A stretch of 64,000 bases of DNA from the NCBI RefSeq assembly GCF_012689525.1, contig NZ_CP051515.1:3574241-3638240 (forward strand), read 5' to 3'. The notes under the pieces were generated by a model. That model had not been told where the DNA came from. It did not search any database and saw only the letters and a list, made by a program, of their open reading frames with translations. Made by a program: the position numbers and the translations under genes. Shown in pieces: positions 52,912 to 60,707 of this stretch. Every line of letters begins with the position of its first letter. Within the stretch, counting starts at the first letter, position 1. Source of the stretch: Paraburkholderia aromaticivorans (GTDB taxonomy: Bacteria > Pseudomonadota > Gammaproteobacteria > Burkholderiales > Burkholderiaceae).

Positions 52912-53086
52912 TCCCTGGAAATGCTCACCGTCGGCTCAGACAAGGTGCAGGTGCGCTTGAATCGCGGTGATCTCGCACCTCCTGGGATACCTTACTTTTT
53001 TTGCGCGACCTCCTGGAACGTCTCACCTTGCGGGCTGTCTGCCACGAGTCGCGGTGCTGTCTGAATGCCTGAAACGCCTCACTTTT
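52912..53086 (-). repeat. Array B of variant iterons, four copies
   Basis: Copies begin at 52912 (TCCCTGGAAATG then CTCACC), 52979, 53010 and 53066. The intervals 31 and 56 match intervals 31 and 55 in array A, and the first copy of each array has the same TCCCTGGAAAT variant, so the arrays probably share an ancestor. The second and fourth copies are degenerate (TTACTTTT and CTCACTTTT ends). Confidence 0.65.
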
Positions 53087-53221
53087 ACGGGATTCTCGAT
53101 ATCCTGCCCCGACGTGCCTTGCCTGCCGACGTTGCGGATCGCGGAAGAGAGGGTCGCCACTTATTTGTCACGAAAAGGGTCGCTTTAAAAAGTCGCAACT
53201 TATTTGTGAAGTGACAATGGG

Positions 53222-53740
53222 TTAGAACTTCACCTTCAACTGAAAGCCAATGGTGAACGGAAGATTATCCGATGGAATTGGTGGGATCACGATGAAGTTC
53301 GCGCCCACACGCTTGTATTCGACCATGACGATCGGCGCGACCACCGGCCCGATCGTATGGTCGCGGCCTATGCCCCAGTTGCCGTAGTTATAGCCCGAGA
53401 TGATCCCGCCGATGGCCGCGATCCGCACGATGCCCCAGTGCGCGAACTCCGGCGCCCATACCCCGCCGCCGTAGTAGGAAGGCCGGCGCAACGAGTTGCG
53501 AAAGCCGCCGGCAGTCAACGCCCATTGGTTGTTGAGCCAGCATTCGACGCCAAGGCCCGGGTTGAACTGCTCGAAATGCGTGTTCGGGTCAGGGTTGATG
53601 TGATACGAACCCAGCATGGCGTCGACCCATACGCCGCCCTCGCACCAGTTGCCGGCATGCGCGGTGGACGCAGCGGCGAGGCTGGCAACGAGCGCCACTG
53701 CGGTACGCCGGATGTGCTTGTTGATCTGTCGAAAGTGCAT
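53222..53740 (-). CDS. Exported beta-barrel-like protein, possibly PagP-like
   Basis: A 172-residue protein with a signal peptide (VALVASLAAASTAHA, mature start near GNWCEGG). The mature part alternates polar and hydrophobic residues with many Gly, Trp and Tyr, as in small outer-membrane barrels: NPGLGVECWLNNQWALTAGG and VVAPIVMVEYKRVGANFIVI. The order of segments and the C-terminal aromatic residue (LKVKF) recall PagP lipid A palmitoyltransferase, but its catalytic residues cannot be assigned. Function remains open. It lies just outside array B. Confidence 0.5.
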   Translation of the reverse strand: MHFRQINKHIRRTAVALVASLAAASTAHAGNWCEGGVWVDAMLGSYHINPDPNTHFEQFNPGLGVECWLNNQWALTAGGFRNSLRRPSYYGGGVWAPEFAHWGIVRIAAIGGIISGYNYGNWGIGRDHTIGPVVAPIVMVEYKRVGANFIVIPPIPSDNLPFTIGFQLKVKF

Positions 53741-53950
53741 GTCCTCTCCGCCACCGGTCGAGCGCCGGCGTCATCTATGTTCTGGGTATGCTTGTTTGCC
53801 GTCCGTCGCGCACTGTACCTCAAGCCGCACACGCGATGTTGAGGACACGCTCGGGCGCGCGAGAAGGCGTGCCCGGCAGCGCAGACACAACAGTAACGGA
53901 GAACCGATGGCAGAGCGGTGAACGCGCACCACGCGTTCGCCCGCGGAGGG

Positions 53951-54430
53951 TCAAAGGCCGAGATCGGACAGGCTCGGATGGTCGTCGGGGCGGCGGCCGA
54001 GGGGCCAGTGATATAGACGGTCGGCTTCGCGAATCGGCATATCGTTGATGCTCGCGTGACGGTGCGCCATCAGTCCGTGCTCGTCGAATTCCCAGTTCTC
54101 GTTGCCGTACGAGCGGAACCAGTTGTTCGAATCGTCGTGCCATTCATAGGCAAAACGCACGGCGATGCGGTTATCGGTGAACGCCCACAGTTCCTTGATC
54201 AAACGGTAATCGAGTTCTCTCGCCCATTTACGGCGCAACAAGCCGACAATCTCCGCGCGACCATTCGTGAATTCGGCGCGGTTGCGCCATACGCTATCCA
54301 CCGTGTAGGCAAGCGACACGCGCTCGGGGTCGCGGGTATTCCAGCCGTCTTCTGCGGCACGCACTTTCTGGATCGCGGTTTCGCGTGTGAAGGGCGGCAG
54401 CGGCGGGCGGGTTTCAATCGAGTCGGCCAT
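53951..54430 (-). CDS. DUF1348 family protein (SnoaL/NTF2-like fold)
   Basis: A 159-residue protein of the DUF1348 family. [20 protein letters not shown], then [17 protein letters not shown] and [20 protein letters not shown], match the family closely. These are cone-shaped NTF2-like proteins of unknown biochemical role. The stop-to-start gap to the upstream TetR gene is nine bases, so the two form an operon and the TetR protein probably represses it. The 210 bases downstream hold nothing recognisable. Confidence 0.82.
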   Translation of the reverse strand: MADSIETRPPLPPFTRETAIQKVRAAEDGWNTRDPERVSLAYTVDSVWRNRAEFTNGRAEIVGLLRRKWARELDYRLIKELWAFTDNRIAVRFAYEWHDDSNNWFRSYGNENWEFDEHGLMAHRHASINDMPIREADRLYHWPLGRRPDDHPSLSDLGL

Positions 54431-54439
54431 GATAGTTCC

Positions 54440-55108
54440 TCAGTCAGGTTGCGGTTCGCCGGGATGGCGTCGTTTGCTTGCGGGTGTGCCTGACTCGCTC
54501 GCACACTCCGCGTCGAGCAGGACTTGGGCTGCGGCTTGCGCGTCGAGTGCGGCGTCGGGCTCGCCGCTCACCAGCGCCACGGCAATGGCGCCGTCGAGCA
54601 GGATCAGCCATTGACGCGACAGGCGCGCCGCGCGACGGGTGTCGAGGTCCGACTCCGCCGCGAATGCTTCGCATTCGGTTCGCACGAACGCCAGCAGGCG
54701 CTCCTTGTGATGGCGCGCGACGATCCGGATCGGGTCGTCCGCGGAGGCAATCTCACCGGACGCATTCAGAAACGCGCAACCGTGAAAATCCTCCGACGCA
54801 AACCATTCGCGCAGCACCTCGAACATGCCGAGCAGGCGTTTGCGCGCCGTCTTGCCATGCCGTTGCGTGCCGGCGATAAACCAGTTCATCCAGCGTTCGT
54901 CGCGCCGGTCGAGCGCGGCCGCCACGAGCGCGTCTTTCGATTCGAAATGCGTGTAAAAGCTTTTGCGCGCCGTGCCGGACTGCTTGACGATCGCGTCCAC
55001 GCCGGTTGCGTGAATGCCGCCGGCGTAGATCAGCGCCTCAGCCGCATCCAGCAGCCGCTCGCGCGCGCTGCCCGGGGCGACTGATTCAGTGTGAGTTTCG
55101 GTATCCAT
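54440..55108 (-). CDS. TetR/AcrR-family transcriptional regulator
   Basis: A 222-residue regulator with the TetR HTH at about residues 16-62 (ERLLDAAEALIYAGGIHATG, then VDAIVKQSGTARKSFYTHFE). The ligand-binding C-terminal domain has no specific motif. It reads into the DUF1348 gene and is divergent from the YceI-type gene at 55217; the gap between starts is 108 bases and should hold the operator. It probably represses both neighbours; inferred. Confidence 0.85.
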   Translation of the reverse strand: MDTETHTESVAPGSARERLLDAAEALIYAGGIHATGVDAIVKQSGTARKSFYTHFESKDALVAAALDRRDERWMNWFIAGTQRHGKTARKRLLGMFEVLREWFASEDFHGCAFLNASGEIASADDPIRIVARHHKERLLAFVRTECEAFAAESDLDTRRAARLSRQWLILLDGAIAVALVSGEPDAALDAQAAAQVLLDAECASESGTPASKRRHPGEPQPD

Positions 55109-55216
55109 GCGCGAAGAGTAGAACGATCATTCTACCTCGTCAAGTCTTTTGCGTTTTTGCAGGTGGGAGGCGCGAACTGCTATCTTGAGCACGATCGGTC
55201 AACGGGAACGAACTTC

Positions 55217-55867
55217 ATGAGCACACTGACTCTCCGCGCCACCTTCGTGCGCGCCTTGCTCAGCGCAACACTACTGACGGCGGTCGCCTGCACGCCCGTG
55301 CAAGTGCTCACGCATACGGTCAGCCAGAATGAAACACGCGTGCCGCCCGGACACTACGAAATCGATCCGGATCACTGCAGCATCACCTTCGACATCGATC
55401 ACTTCAAGTATTCGCGCTTCACGGCGCGCTTCGATCGCAAGACGGGAGAACTTGACTGGAACGAAGGCGGTCTGGACAAGAGCACGGCATCGGTGACGGT
55501 CGACGCCGCTAGCATCGATACAAATGTGCCGTTGCTCGACAAGATGGTGAAGAGCGGCAATATGCTCGACGTGGAGCGCTATCCGGAGATTCGCTTCGTT
55601 AGCACGCGTTTTGAGCGCACCGGTGAATCGCGCGGCACGTTGACTGGCGATCTGACGATTCGCGGCGTCACGCAACCGGTCACGCTCGACGTCACCTTCA
55701 ACGGATTTGCCCCCGATCCGCTCACGAAAAACGACACGCTTGGCTTTTCCGCCGAGGGTCATTTCAGTCGCGCGAAGTTCGGCCTGGCGACGTGGTATCC
55801 GGCCGTCGGCGATGATATTCATGTGCGCATTCAGGCCGAGTTCGTTAAAACGCCCGCAGGCGGGTGA
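55217..55867 (+). CDS. YceI-family lipocalin-like lipoprotein
   Basis: A 216-residue YceI protein. The N terminus (LLTAVACTPVQVLTHT) looks like a lipoprotein signal with cysteine near residue 22. The YceI core has HYEIDPDHCSITFDIDHFKY, then LTGDLTIRGVTQPVTLDVTF. The family binds polyisoprenoid lipids such as ubiquinone in a beta-barrel. ATG 55217 is used rather than the longer open frame (55091). Divergent from the TetR gene. Confidence 0.87.
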   Translation: MSTLTLRATFVRALLSATLLTAVACTPVQVLTHTVSQNETRVPPGHYEIDPDHCSITFDIDHFKYSRFTARFDRKTGELDWNEGGLDKSTASVTVDAASIDTNVPLLDKMVKSGNMLDVERYPEIRFVSTRFERTGESRGTLTGDLTIRGVTQPVTLDVTFNGFAPDPLTKNDTLGFSAEGHFSRAKFGLATWYPAVGDDIHVRIQAEFVKTPAGG

Positions 55868-55954
55868 GCGCGGTGCGGGCGTTTTGAACAAAGCGTTTTG
55901 CGCTGTGTGCGCGCTGCTACGATTGCGCGCGTCAGAGCAGGTTCGTGCGTTAAC

Positions 55955-56986
55955 TCACGCGGCCGTCCAGTCGAGAATCACCTTGCCGCTCTCGCCGGAG
56001 AGCATCGTGGCGAACGCTTCCTGATAGTCGTCAACCTTGAAATGGTGCGTGAGGATCGGCGAGAGATCCAGGCCGCTTTGCAGCATCGCGACCATCTTGT
56101 ACCAGGTCTCGAACATCTCGCGCCCATAAATGCCCTTGATTTCGAGGCCTTTAAAGATCACCTGGGTCCAGTCGATCGCGGTCTGCGCGGGCGGAATGCC
56201 GAGCAGCGCAATCTTGCCGCCGTGGTTCATCGCTTCGAGCATGCTGGTGAAGGCGCTCGGCACACCTGACATTTCCAGCCCGACGTCGAAACCCTCCGTC
56301 ATGTGCAGGTCCGCCATCACGTCGCGCAACGATTCGCGCGAGACGTTGACCGCGCGCGTCGCGCCCATTTTGCGCGCGAGTTCAAGGCGATAGTCGTTGA
56401 CGTCGGTGATCACGACATTGCGCGCGCCCACGTGTTTCGCGATCGCCACGGCCATGATGCCGATGGGTCCGGCGCCGGTAATCAACACGTCTTCGCCGAC
56501 CAGATTGAACGACAGCGCGGTATGCGTGGCGTTGCCGAACGGATCGAAAATCGCAGCGAGGTCGTCGGAAATCTCGGGCGGAATCTTGAATGCGTTGAAT
56601 GCCGGAATCACCAGATACTCGGCAAACGCGCCTTCACGATTCACGCCGACGCCCACGGTATTGCGGCACAAATGCCGGCGGCCCGCGCGACAATTGCGGC
56701 AGAAGCCGCACGTGATATGTCCTTCGCCCGACACGCGATCGCCGATCGCAAAGCCGCGCACTTCCTGGCCCATTTCGACGATTTCACCCACGTATTCGTG
56801 GCCGACATGCATCGGTACGGGAATCGTTTTTTGCGCCCAGTCATCCCACTTCCAGATGTGAATATCGGTGCCGCAAATCGCGGTGCGCGTGATGCGGATC
56901 ATCACGTCGTTATGGCCGACTTCGGGTTTCTTGACGTCCGTGAGCGTGAGGCCCGGAGCGCGTTCGAGTTTTGCCAATGCTTTCAT
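55955..56986 (-). CDS. tdh: L-threonine 3-dehydrogenase
   Basis: A 343-residue zinc-dependent medium-chain dehydrogenase, the length of E. coli Tdh. It oxidises L-threonine to 2-amino-3-ketobutyrate with NAD+. [18 protein letters not shown] holds the catalytic-zinc cysteine, [10 protein letters not shown] the His-Glu pair, and [15 protein letters not shown] the structural-zinc cysteines; [15 protein letters not shown] is the nucleotide-binding loop. The start at 56986 is the family start ([12 protein letters not shown]). It lies 13 bases downstream of kbl, the next enzyme of the pathway, in one operon. Confidence 0.96.
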   Translation of the reverse strand: MKALAKLERAPGLTLTDVKKPEVGHNDVMIRITRTAICGTDIHIWKWDDWAQKTIPVPMHVGHEYVGEIVEMGQEVRGFAIGDRVSGEGHITCGFCRNCRAGRRHLCRNTVGVGVNREGAFAEYLVIPAFNAFKIPPEISDDLAAIFDPFGNATHTALSFNLVGEDVLITGAGPIGIMAVAIAKHVGARNVVITDVNDYRLELARKMGATRAVNVSRESLRDVMADLHMTEGFDVGLEMSGVPSAFTSMLEAMNHGGKIALLGIPPAQTAIDWTQVIFKGLEIKGIYGREMFETWYKMVAMLQSGLDLSPILTHHFKVDDYQEAFATMLSGESGKVILDWTAA

Positions 56987-56999
56987 GTGCGCCTCCGGA

Positions 57000-58199
57000 T
57001 TAAATGACGCCGAGTTCACGGCCGACGCGCGCGAATGCATCCACCGCGCGGTCGATCTGTTCGGGCGTGTGGGCGGCGCTCATCTGCGTGCGAATGCGCG
57101 CGCGGCCTTTTGGCACGACCGGGAACGAGAAGCCGATCACGTACACGCCTTCTTTCAACAGTGCGTCGGCCATTTTCGAAGCGAGTTGCGCGTCGCCGAG
57201 CATGACCGGAATGATCGGATGTTCGCCAGGAACGAGCGTGAAGCCGAGCGCGCTCATCTTGCTGCGGAAATGCGCGCCGTTTTCGCGCACACGTGCGCGC
57301 AGTTGTGCGCCTTCATCGCTTGCCAGCAATTCGAGCACTTTCAGCGAAGCGGCGGCAATGCTCGGCGTCAGCGTGTTCGAGAACAGATAGGGACGTGAGC
57401 GCTGCCGGAGCAACTCCACAACCTCCTTGCGCGCGGCCACGTAGCCGCCCGATGCGCCGCCCAGCGCTTTACCCAGCGTGCCGGTAATGATGTCGACGCG
57501 CGACAGCACGCCACAATGTTCCGGCGTGCCGCGCCCGTGTTCGCCGACAAAGCCCACCGCGTGCGAATCGTCCACCATCACGAGCGCGCCGTAACGGTCG
57601 GCCAGATCGCAGATGCCGGCAAGGTTGGCGATGATGCCGTCCATGGAAAACACGCCGTCGGTCGCGATCAGTTTGAAGCGCGCGCCGGCGGCCTCCGCTT
57701 CGACCAGTTTTGCTTCGAGATCGGCGAGATCGTTGTTCTTGTAGCGAAAGCGCTTCGCCTTCGAAAGCCGCACGCCGTCGATGATGCTCGCGTGATTCAG
57801 TTCGTCGCTGATGATCGCGTCGTTTTCGTCGAGCAGGGTTTCGAACAGGCCGCCGTTTGCATCGAAGCAACTGGAGTAGAGGATGCAATCGTCCGTTTGC
57901 AAAAACGCGGCGAGCGCGTTTTCCAGATCCTTATGCACGGTTTGCGTGCCGCAGATGAAACGTACCGACGCCATGCCGAAGCCGTCGTTGTCGAGGCCTT
58001 GCTTGGCGGCGTCGATCAGCCGGGCGTCGCCGGCGAGACCGAGGTAGTTGTTCGCGCAGAAGTTCAGCACGCCGGTACCGTTAGCCAGTCGAATCTCGGC
58101 CGATTGCGGGCTGGCGATCACGCGCTCGTTCTTGTAAAAGCCGTCAGCGCGAATCTGATCGAGGGTGCCGCGCAGATGGGCGAGGTAAAGGTCACGCAT
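57000..58199 (-). CDS. kbl: 2-amino-3-ketobutyrate coenzyme A ligase (glycine C-acetyltransferase)
   Basis: A 399-residue PLP enzyme of the alpha-oxoamine synthase family. It splits 2-amino-3-ketobutyrate with CoA to glycine and acetyl-Co[15 protein letters not shown] [20 protein letters not shown] binds PLP, and [20 protein letters not shown] carries the PLP lysine. [12 protein letters not shown] is the conserved N-terminal segment. First gene of the kbl-tdh threonine degradation operon; divergent from an XRE-cupin regulator at 58349. Confidence 0.96.
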   Translation of the reverse strand: MRDLYLAHLRGTLDQIRADGFYKNERVIASPQSAEIRLANGTGVLNFCANNYLGLAGDARLIDAAKQGLDNDGFGMASVRFICGTQTVHKDLENALAAFLQTDDCILYSSCFDANGGLFETLLDENDAIISDELNHASIIDGVRLSKAKRFRYKNNDLADLEAKLVEAEAAGARFKLIATDGVFSMDGIIANLAGICDLADRYGALVMVDDSHAVGFVGEHGRGTPEHCGVLSRVDIITGTLGKALGGASGGYVAARKEVVELLRQRSRPYLFSNTLTPSIAAASLKVLELLASDEGAQLRARVRENGAHFRSKMSALGFTLVPGEHPIIPVMLGDAQLASKMADALLKEGVYVIGFSFPVVPKGRARIRTQMSAAHTPEQIDRAVDAFARVGRELGVI

Positions 58200-58293
58200 G
58201 AACCAGACTCCTGAAAAGGGTAATAGCGCCCGTGTCAGCGTGTTCGGCAGGTGCGACCACGAGGCGGCCTGTTATAGTCGGCTGTCAGTTTTA

Positions 58294-58328
58294 TCGGATA
58301 TTTTCGTTTTTCCGAACTAAAATCCGGT
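58294..58328. promoter_or_regulatory. Candidate operator between kbl and the XRE-cupin gene
   Basis: TCGGATATTTTCG, TTTTTCCGAAC and AAAATCCGG are related half-sites within 35 A+T-rich bases in the 150-base divergent gap. CGGAT...TTTT and AAAATCCG are inverted relative to each other. The position suggests the XRE-cupin protein regulates itself and kbl-tdh here. Confidence 0.4.
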
Positions 58329-58348
58329 ATGTCGAACAACTCTAAACG

Positions 58349-58987
58349 ATGGGTCAAGAAATGGCAAGTTCGGGTATCCGCCGCGCCGCGGCCAACGCGG
58401 CGCCCACTTCAGGCGCAACGTCGGTGCCGGCAGTTGCGGCGCCGCCGCGCGTCGGCGAGCAGATTCAGCGTTTGCGCGCCGAACGGCGCATGACGCTCGA
58501 CGATCTGTCGCGCGCGGCCGGCGTGTCGAAATCGATGCTCTCGGAGATCGAGCGCGACAAGGCCAATCCGACGATCGCGGTCGCCTGGCGTCTGACCAAC
58601 GCGCTCGGCGTCAGCCTCGATTCGCTGTTCGCGCCGCAAAAGACGCCGGAAGCGATCGCCGTCTCCGGTCCGCACGAGATTCCCACCTTGAGCGGGCACG
58701 ACGCCAAGTATCAGTTACGCGTGTGGGGGCCGATCGAGCTGGCCGGCAAGTTCGAATGGTACGAGTTGACGCTGCAGCCGGGCGGGGCGCTGGTGTCGAA
58801 CGCGCACGAACCCGGCACGCGCGAGCATCTGACCGTGCTGCAAGGATCGATCGAAATCGAGGCGGCCGGCACGACGAAACGGCTGAAGGCAGCGGACACC
58901 GCGCGCTACGTCGCCGACGAGCCGCACGCGATCCGCAACGCCGGCAAGGGCGAGGCGAAGGCGCTGCTAGTGGTGATTCACGGCTGA
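58349..58987 (+). CDS. XRE-family regulator with cupin domain
   Basis: A 212-residue regulator with an N-terminal Ala-rich arm (1-30), an HTH at about 35-90 (IQRLRAERRMTLDDLSRAAG, then VSKSMLSEIERDKANPTI) and a C-terminal cupin at about 125-210 (LQPGGALVSNAHEPGTREHL, then LQGSIEIEAAG). This layout is shared by PuuR/SutR-type sensors of small metabolites. ATG 58349 or 58361 could be used. Divergent from kbl-tdh, so threonine catabolism is a likely target; inferred from position. Confidence 0.87.
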   Translation: MGQEMASSGIRRAAANAAPTSGATSVPAVAAPPRVGEQIQRLRAERRMTLDDLSRAAGVSKSMLSEIERDKANPTIAVAWRLTNALGVSLDSLFAPQKTPEAIAVSGPHEIPTLSGHDAKYQLRVWGPIELAGKFEWYELTLQPGGALVSNAHEPGTREHLTVLQGSIEIEAAGTTKRLKAADTARYVADEPHAIRNAGKGEAKALLVVIHG

Positions 58988-59051
58988 TCTTTCGGCGCAC
59001 CGTGGCTAGCAGTTGGCGGAATCGGCACTTCGGCCGAGGTTGCATCCAACA

Positions 59052-59067
59052 CTGTATATTTGTACAG
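59052..59067. promoter_or_regulatory. LexA (SOS) box
   Basis: CTGTATATTTGTACAG fits the LexA consensus CTGT-N8-ACAG with an AT-rich centre. It lies 26 bases upstream of the hypothetical gene at 59093, a position that would overlap its promoter, so DNA-damage induction is likely. Binding is inferred from the match. Confidence 0.7.
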
Positions 59068-59092
59068 TACGGGGTATCGACTGGAGCCGATC

Positions 59093-59491
59093 ATGAACAA
59101 CCTGACAACCGACTCGACCGACCACGCTCTGGCCGCGCTGCGCTATCAAACCGCGGCGCGCGATCTCGAACGGATCGTGCGCAATATTGCTGCGCGCTAC
59201 ATCGTGCAGCAGGTGCCGCTCACCTGGCGTTTGCTGCATGCCATCGAAGCCGAAGCGCTGGCGGACCTCGGCTTCGCCAGCCGGCACGACGCGGTGATGC
59301 TGGGTCTTTTTCAGCGGCCGTCCGATCTGCCCTATCCGGAATCGGACGAGGCGGTGGATTTCGGCACGTCCACGGCACTGCCGGCAGTGTTTGCGTTCGC
59401 GGTCAGTGCCTATGAAGAGGCGGCACGTCGCGCTGCGCAACCGTCGTCGGAGAACGCGCCTCTCAAACGCGCGCGCGCTTGGGGCGACTGA
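59093..59491 (+). CDS. Hypothetical protein under a LexA box
   Basis: A 132-residue soluble protein, mostly helical: DHALAALRYQTAARDLERIV, then LGFASRHDAVMLGLFQRPSD. A GGAG ribosome-binding site lies eight bases before ATG 59093. No signal peptide, membrane helix or known domain is visible. Because a near-consensus SOS box covers its promoter and it lies just before the recombinase-fold and KfrA-like genes of the origin region, a role in cell-cycle or replication stress is conceivable. Function unknown. Confidence 0.65.
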   Translation: MNNLTTDSTDHALAALRYQTAARDLERIVRNIAARYIVQQVPLTWRLLHAIEAEALADLGFASRHDAVMLGLFQRPSDLPYPESDEAVDFGTSTALPAVFAFAVSAYEEAARRAAQPSSENAPLKRARAWGD

Positions 59492-59553
59492 CTGAGGGCT
59501 GCATTTCCAGCGGTTGCCACCTACAATGTGTGCAACTAACAGAAAGATAGCTT

Positions 59554-60636
59554 ATGTCACCTCCTCATCTGACCGACCCGGTCCCACGTCCCGCGCCGTC
59601 CACGGATCTCTTCGATCGGCAACGTGAAGACTGGCGTCGCGATCCGCAAATCGCTTTCGACGCATGGCTTGCCAAACAGCATTTCCGCCGTTCCTCCGCT
59701 GAAGTCTACCAGGCGCAATGGGGGCTTTTTCTCGAATGGCTGAGTCTGCGCCAGAAAAGCCTGGTCACGGTCGATGCTCACGCGATTGCTGAGTTTGTCG
59801 CTGGTCTCGACGTCAAAAAGACCCAACGTGCGCGGTATTTACGGCTGATCGAACGGGTGCTGGATCATGTGCGCGAAATCGAATCCGCTTCGACCAATCC
59901 AGCACGCTTCATTGCTCAGGATGGCGAAGCAGCGTGGCGAAACGCGCGCGATAACGAGCCGACCGGCTTTCTCAGCCACGCCGAACGAACCGCGCTGATC
60001 GCGCATCTGTTTTCGGCGTTACCGGCCTTATCTGCGGCGCAACGGTGGAGGGAGCGGCGCGACCGCGCTTTGATCGCTGTATTTTTAGGCGGCGGATTGA
60101 AGACGGGCGAGGCCGCTGCGCTTACGGTTAGTTGCGTGAATGCCGGAACGCCCTGGGTGACGATCGAGTCAGCCAACCCAATGCTCACACGGCGCACCCG
60201 GCTCGCGCCTTTCGCTGCGGCCATTCTCGACGCGTGGCTTGCGGAACGGCGGTTGTCGGAATTGGCCGGCAATCTCGTTTTCCCCGCATCGCCTTCCGGA
60301 AGGCCCATGCATAAAGCCACCATGCTGCGTGCGGTCGACGCCTTGATCGACGGAGCCGGGATCGCCGAGTCGCGAGCGTCGCGAGCCAGTCCGCAAACAT
60401 TGCGGAATACGTTTGCGGCGGATCTGTTCGAGAGTGGAGTCGAGGCGGAACTGGTCGGACAATGGCTGGGATTTGTGCAGGCGGTGTCGGCGAACCGTCT
60501 ATATCGCGCGTGGCAAAACTGGATGGATCAGCAGGATTCTCCCGCCGCCGACGTTCCGGATCCCGCGGTTCCGCCCTTGCCCGCACCTAGACGCGACGGG
60601 CGTTTGACGAGGAAAAGGGGAGCCGGCGAGTCCTGA
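59554..60636 (+). CDS. Tyrosine-recombinase-fold protein with most catalytic residues lost
   Basis: A 360-residue protein with an N-terminal SAM-like core-binding domain (about 30-115; FDAWLAKQHFRRSSAEVYQA) and a phage-integrase-type catalytic domain (about 130-330). Aligned by eye with XerD, the first Arg is Lys183 (GGGLKTGEAAAL), the box II His is Gln281 (SPQTLRNTFA) while Arg284 remains, the third His is Phe307 (WLGF), and the Tyr nucleophile is probably Tyr317 (NRLYRAW). Recombination is therefore doubtful and DNA binding more likely. It ends inside an iteron and is convergent with the KfrA-like gene. An alternative reading is a divergent resolvase such as TnpS. Confidence 0.8.
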   Translation: MSPPHLTDPVPRPAPSTDLFDRQREDWRRDPQIAFDAWLAKQHFRRSSAEVYQAQWGLFLEWLSLRQKSLVTVDAHAIAEFVAGLDVKKTQRARYLRLIERVLDHVREIESASTNPARFIAQDGEAAWRNARDNEPTGFLSHAERTALIAHLFSALPALSAAQRWRERRDRALIAVFLGGGLKTGEAAALTVSCVNAGTPWVTIESANPMLTRRTRLAPFAAAILDAWLAERRLSELAGNLVFPASPSGRPMHKATMLRAVDALIDGAGIAESRASRASPQTLRNTFAADLFESGVEAELVGQWLGFVQAVSANRLYRAWQNWMDQQDSPAADVPDPAVPPLPAPRRDGRLTRKRGAGES

Positions 60637-60674
60637 AATTCCTCACCTTTCGAGTCCCGAATTTCCTCACCTTT
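60630..60674 (-). repeat. Two iterons between convergent genes, one over the stop codon
   Basis: 60630-60650 reads GTCCTGAAATT then CCTCACCTTT, and 60654-60674 reads GTCCCGAATTT then CCTCACCTTT, 24 bases apart. The TGA stop of the recombinase-fold gene (60634-60636) is part of the first copy. Both have the dispersed-copy orientation. Confidence 0.75.
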
Positions 60675-60707
60675 GCCGATTTATCCGCTATGGCACCGCG
60701 TCAAACG

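Noticed and set aside
59554..60636. Prophage or genomic-island integrase
   Set aside because: No phage genes, tRNA gene or att repeats adjoin it, and several catalytic residues are replaced.
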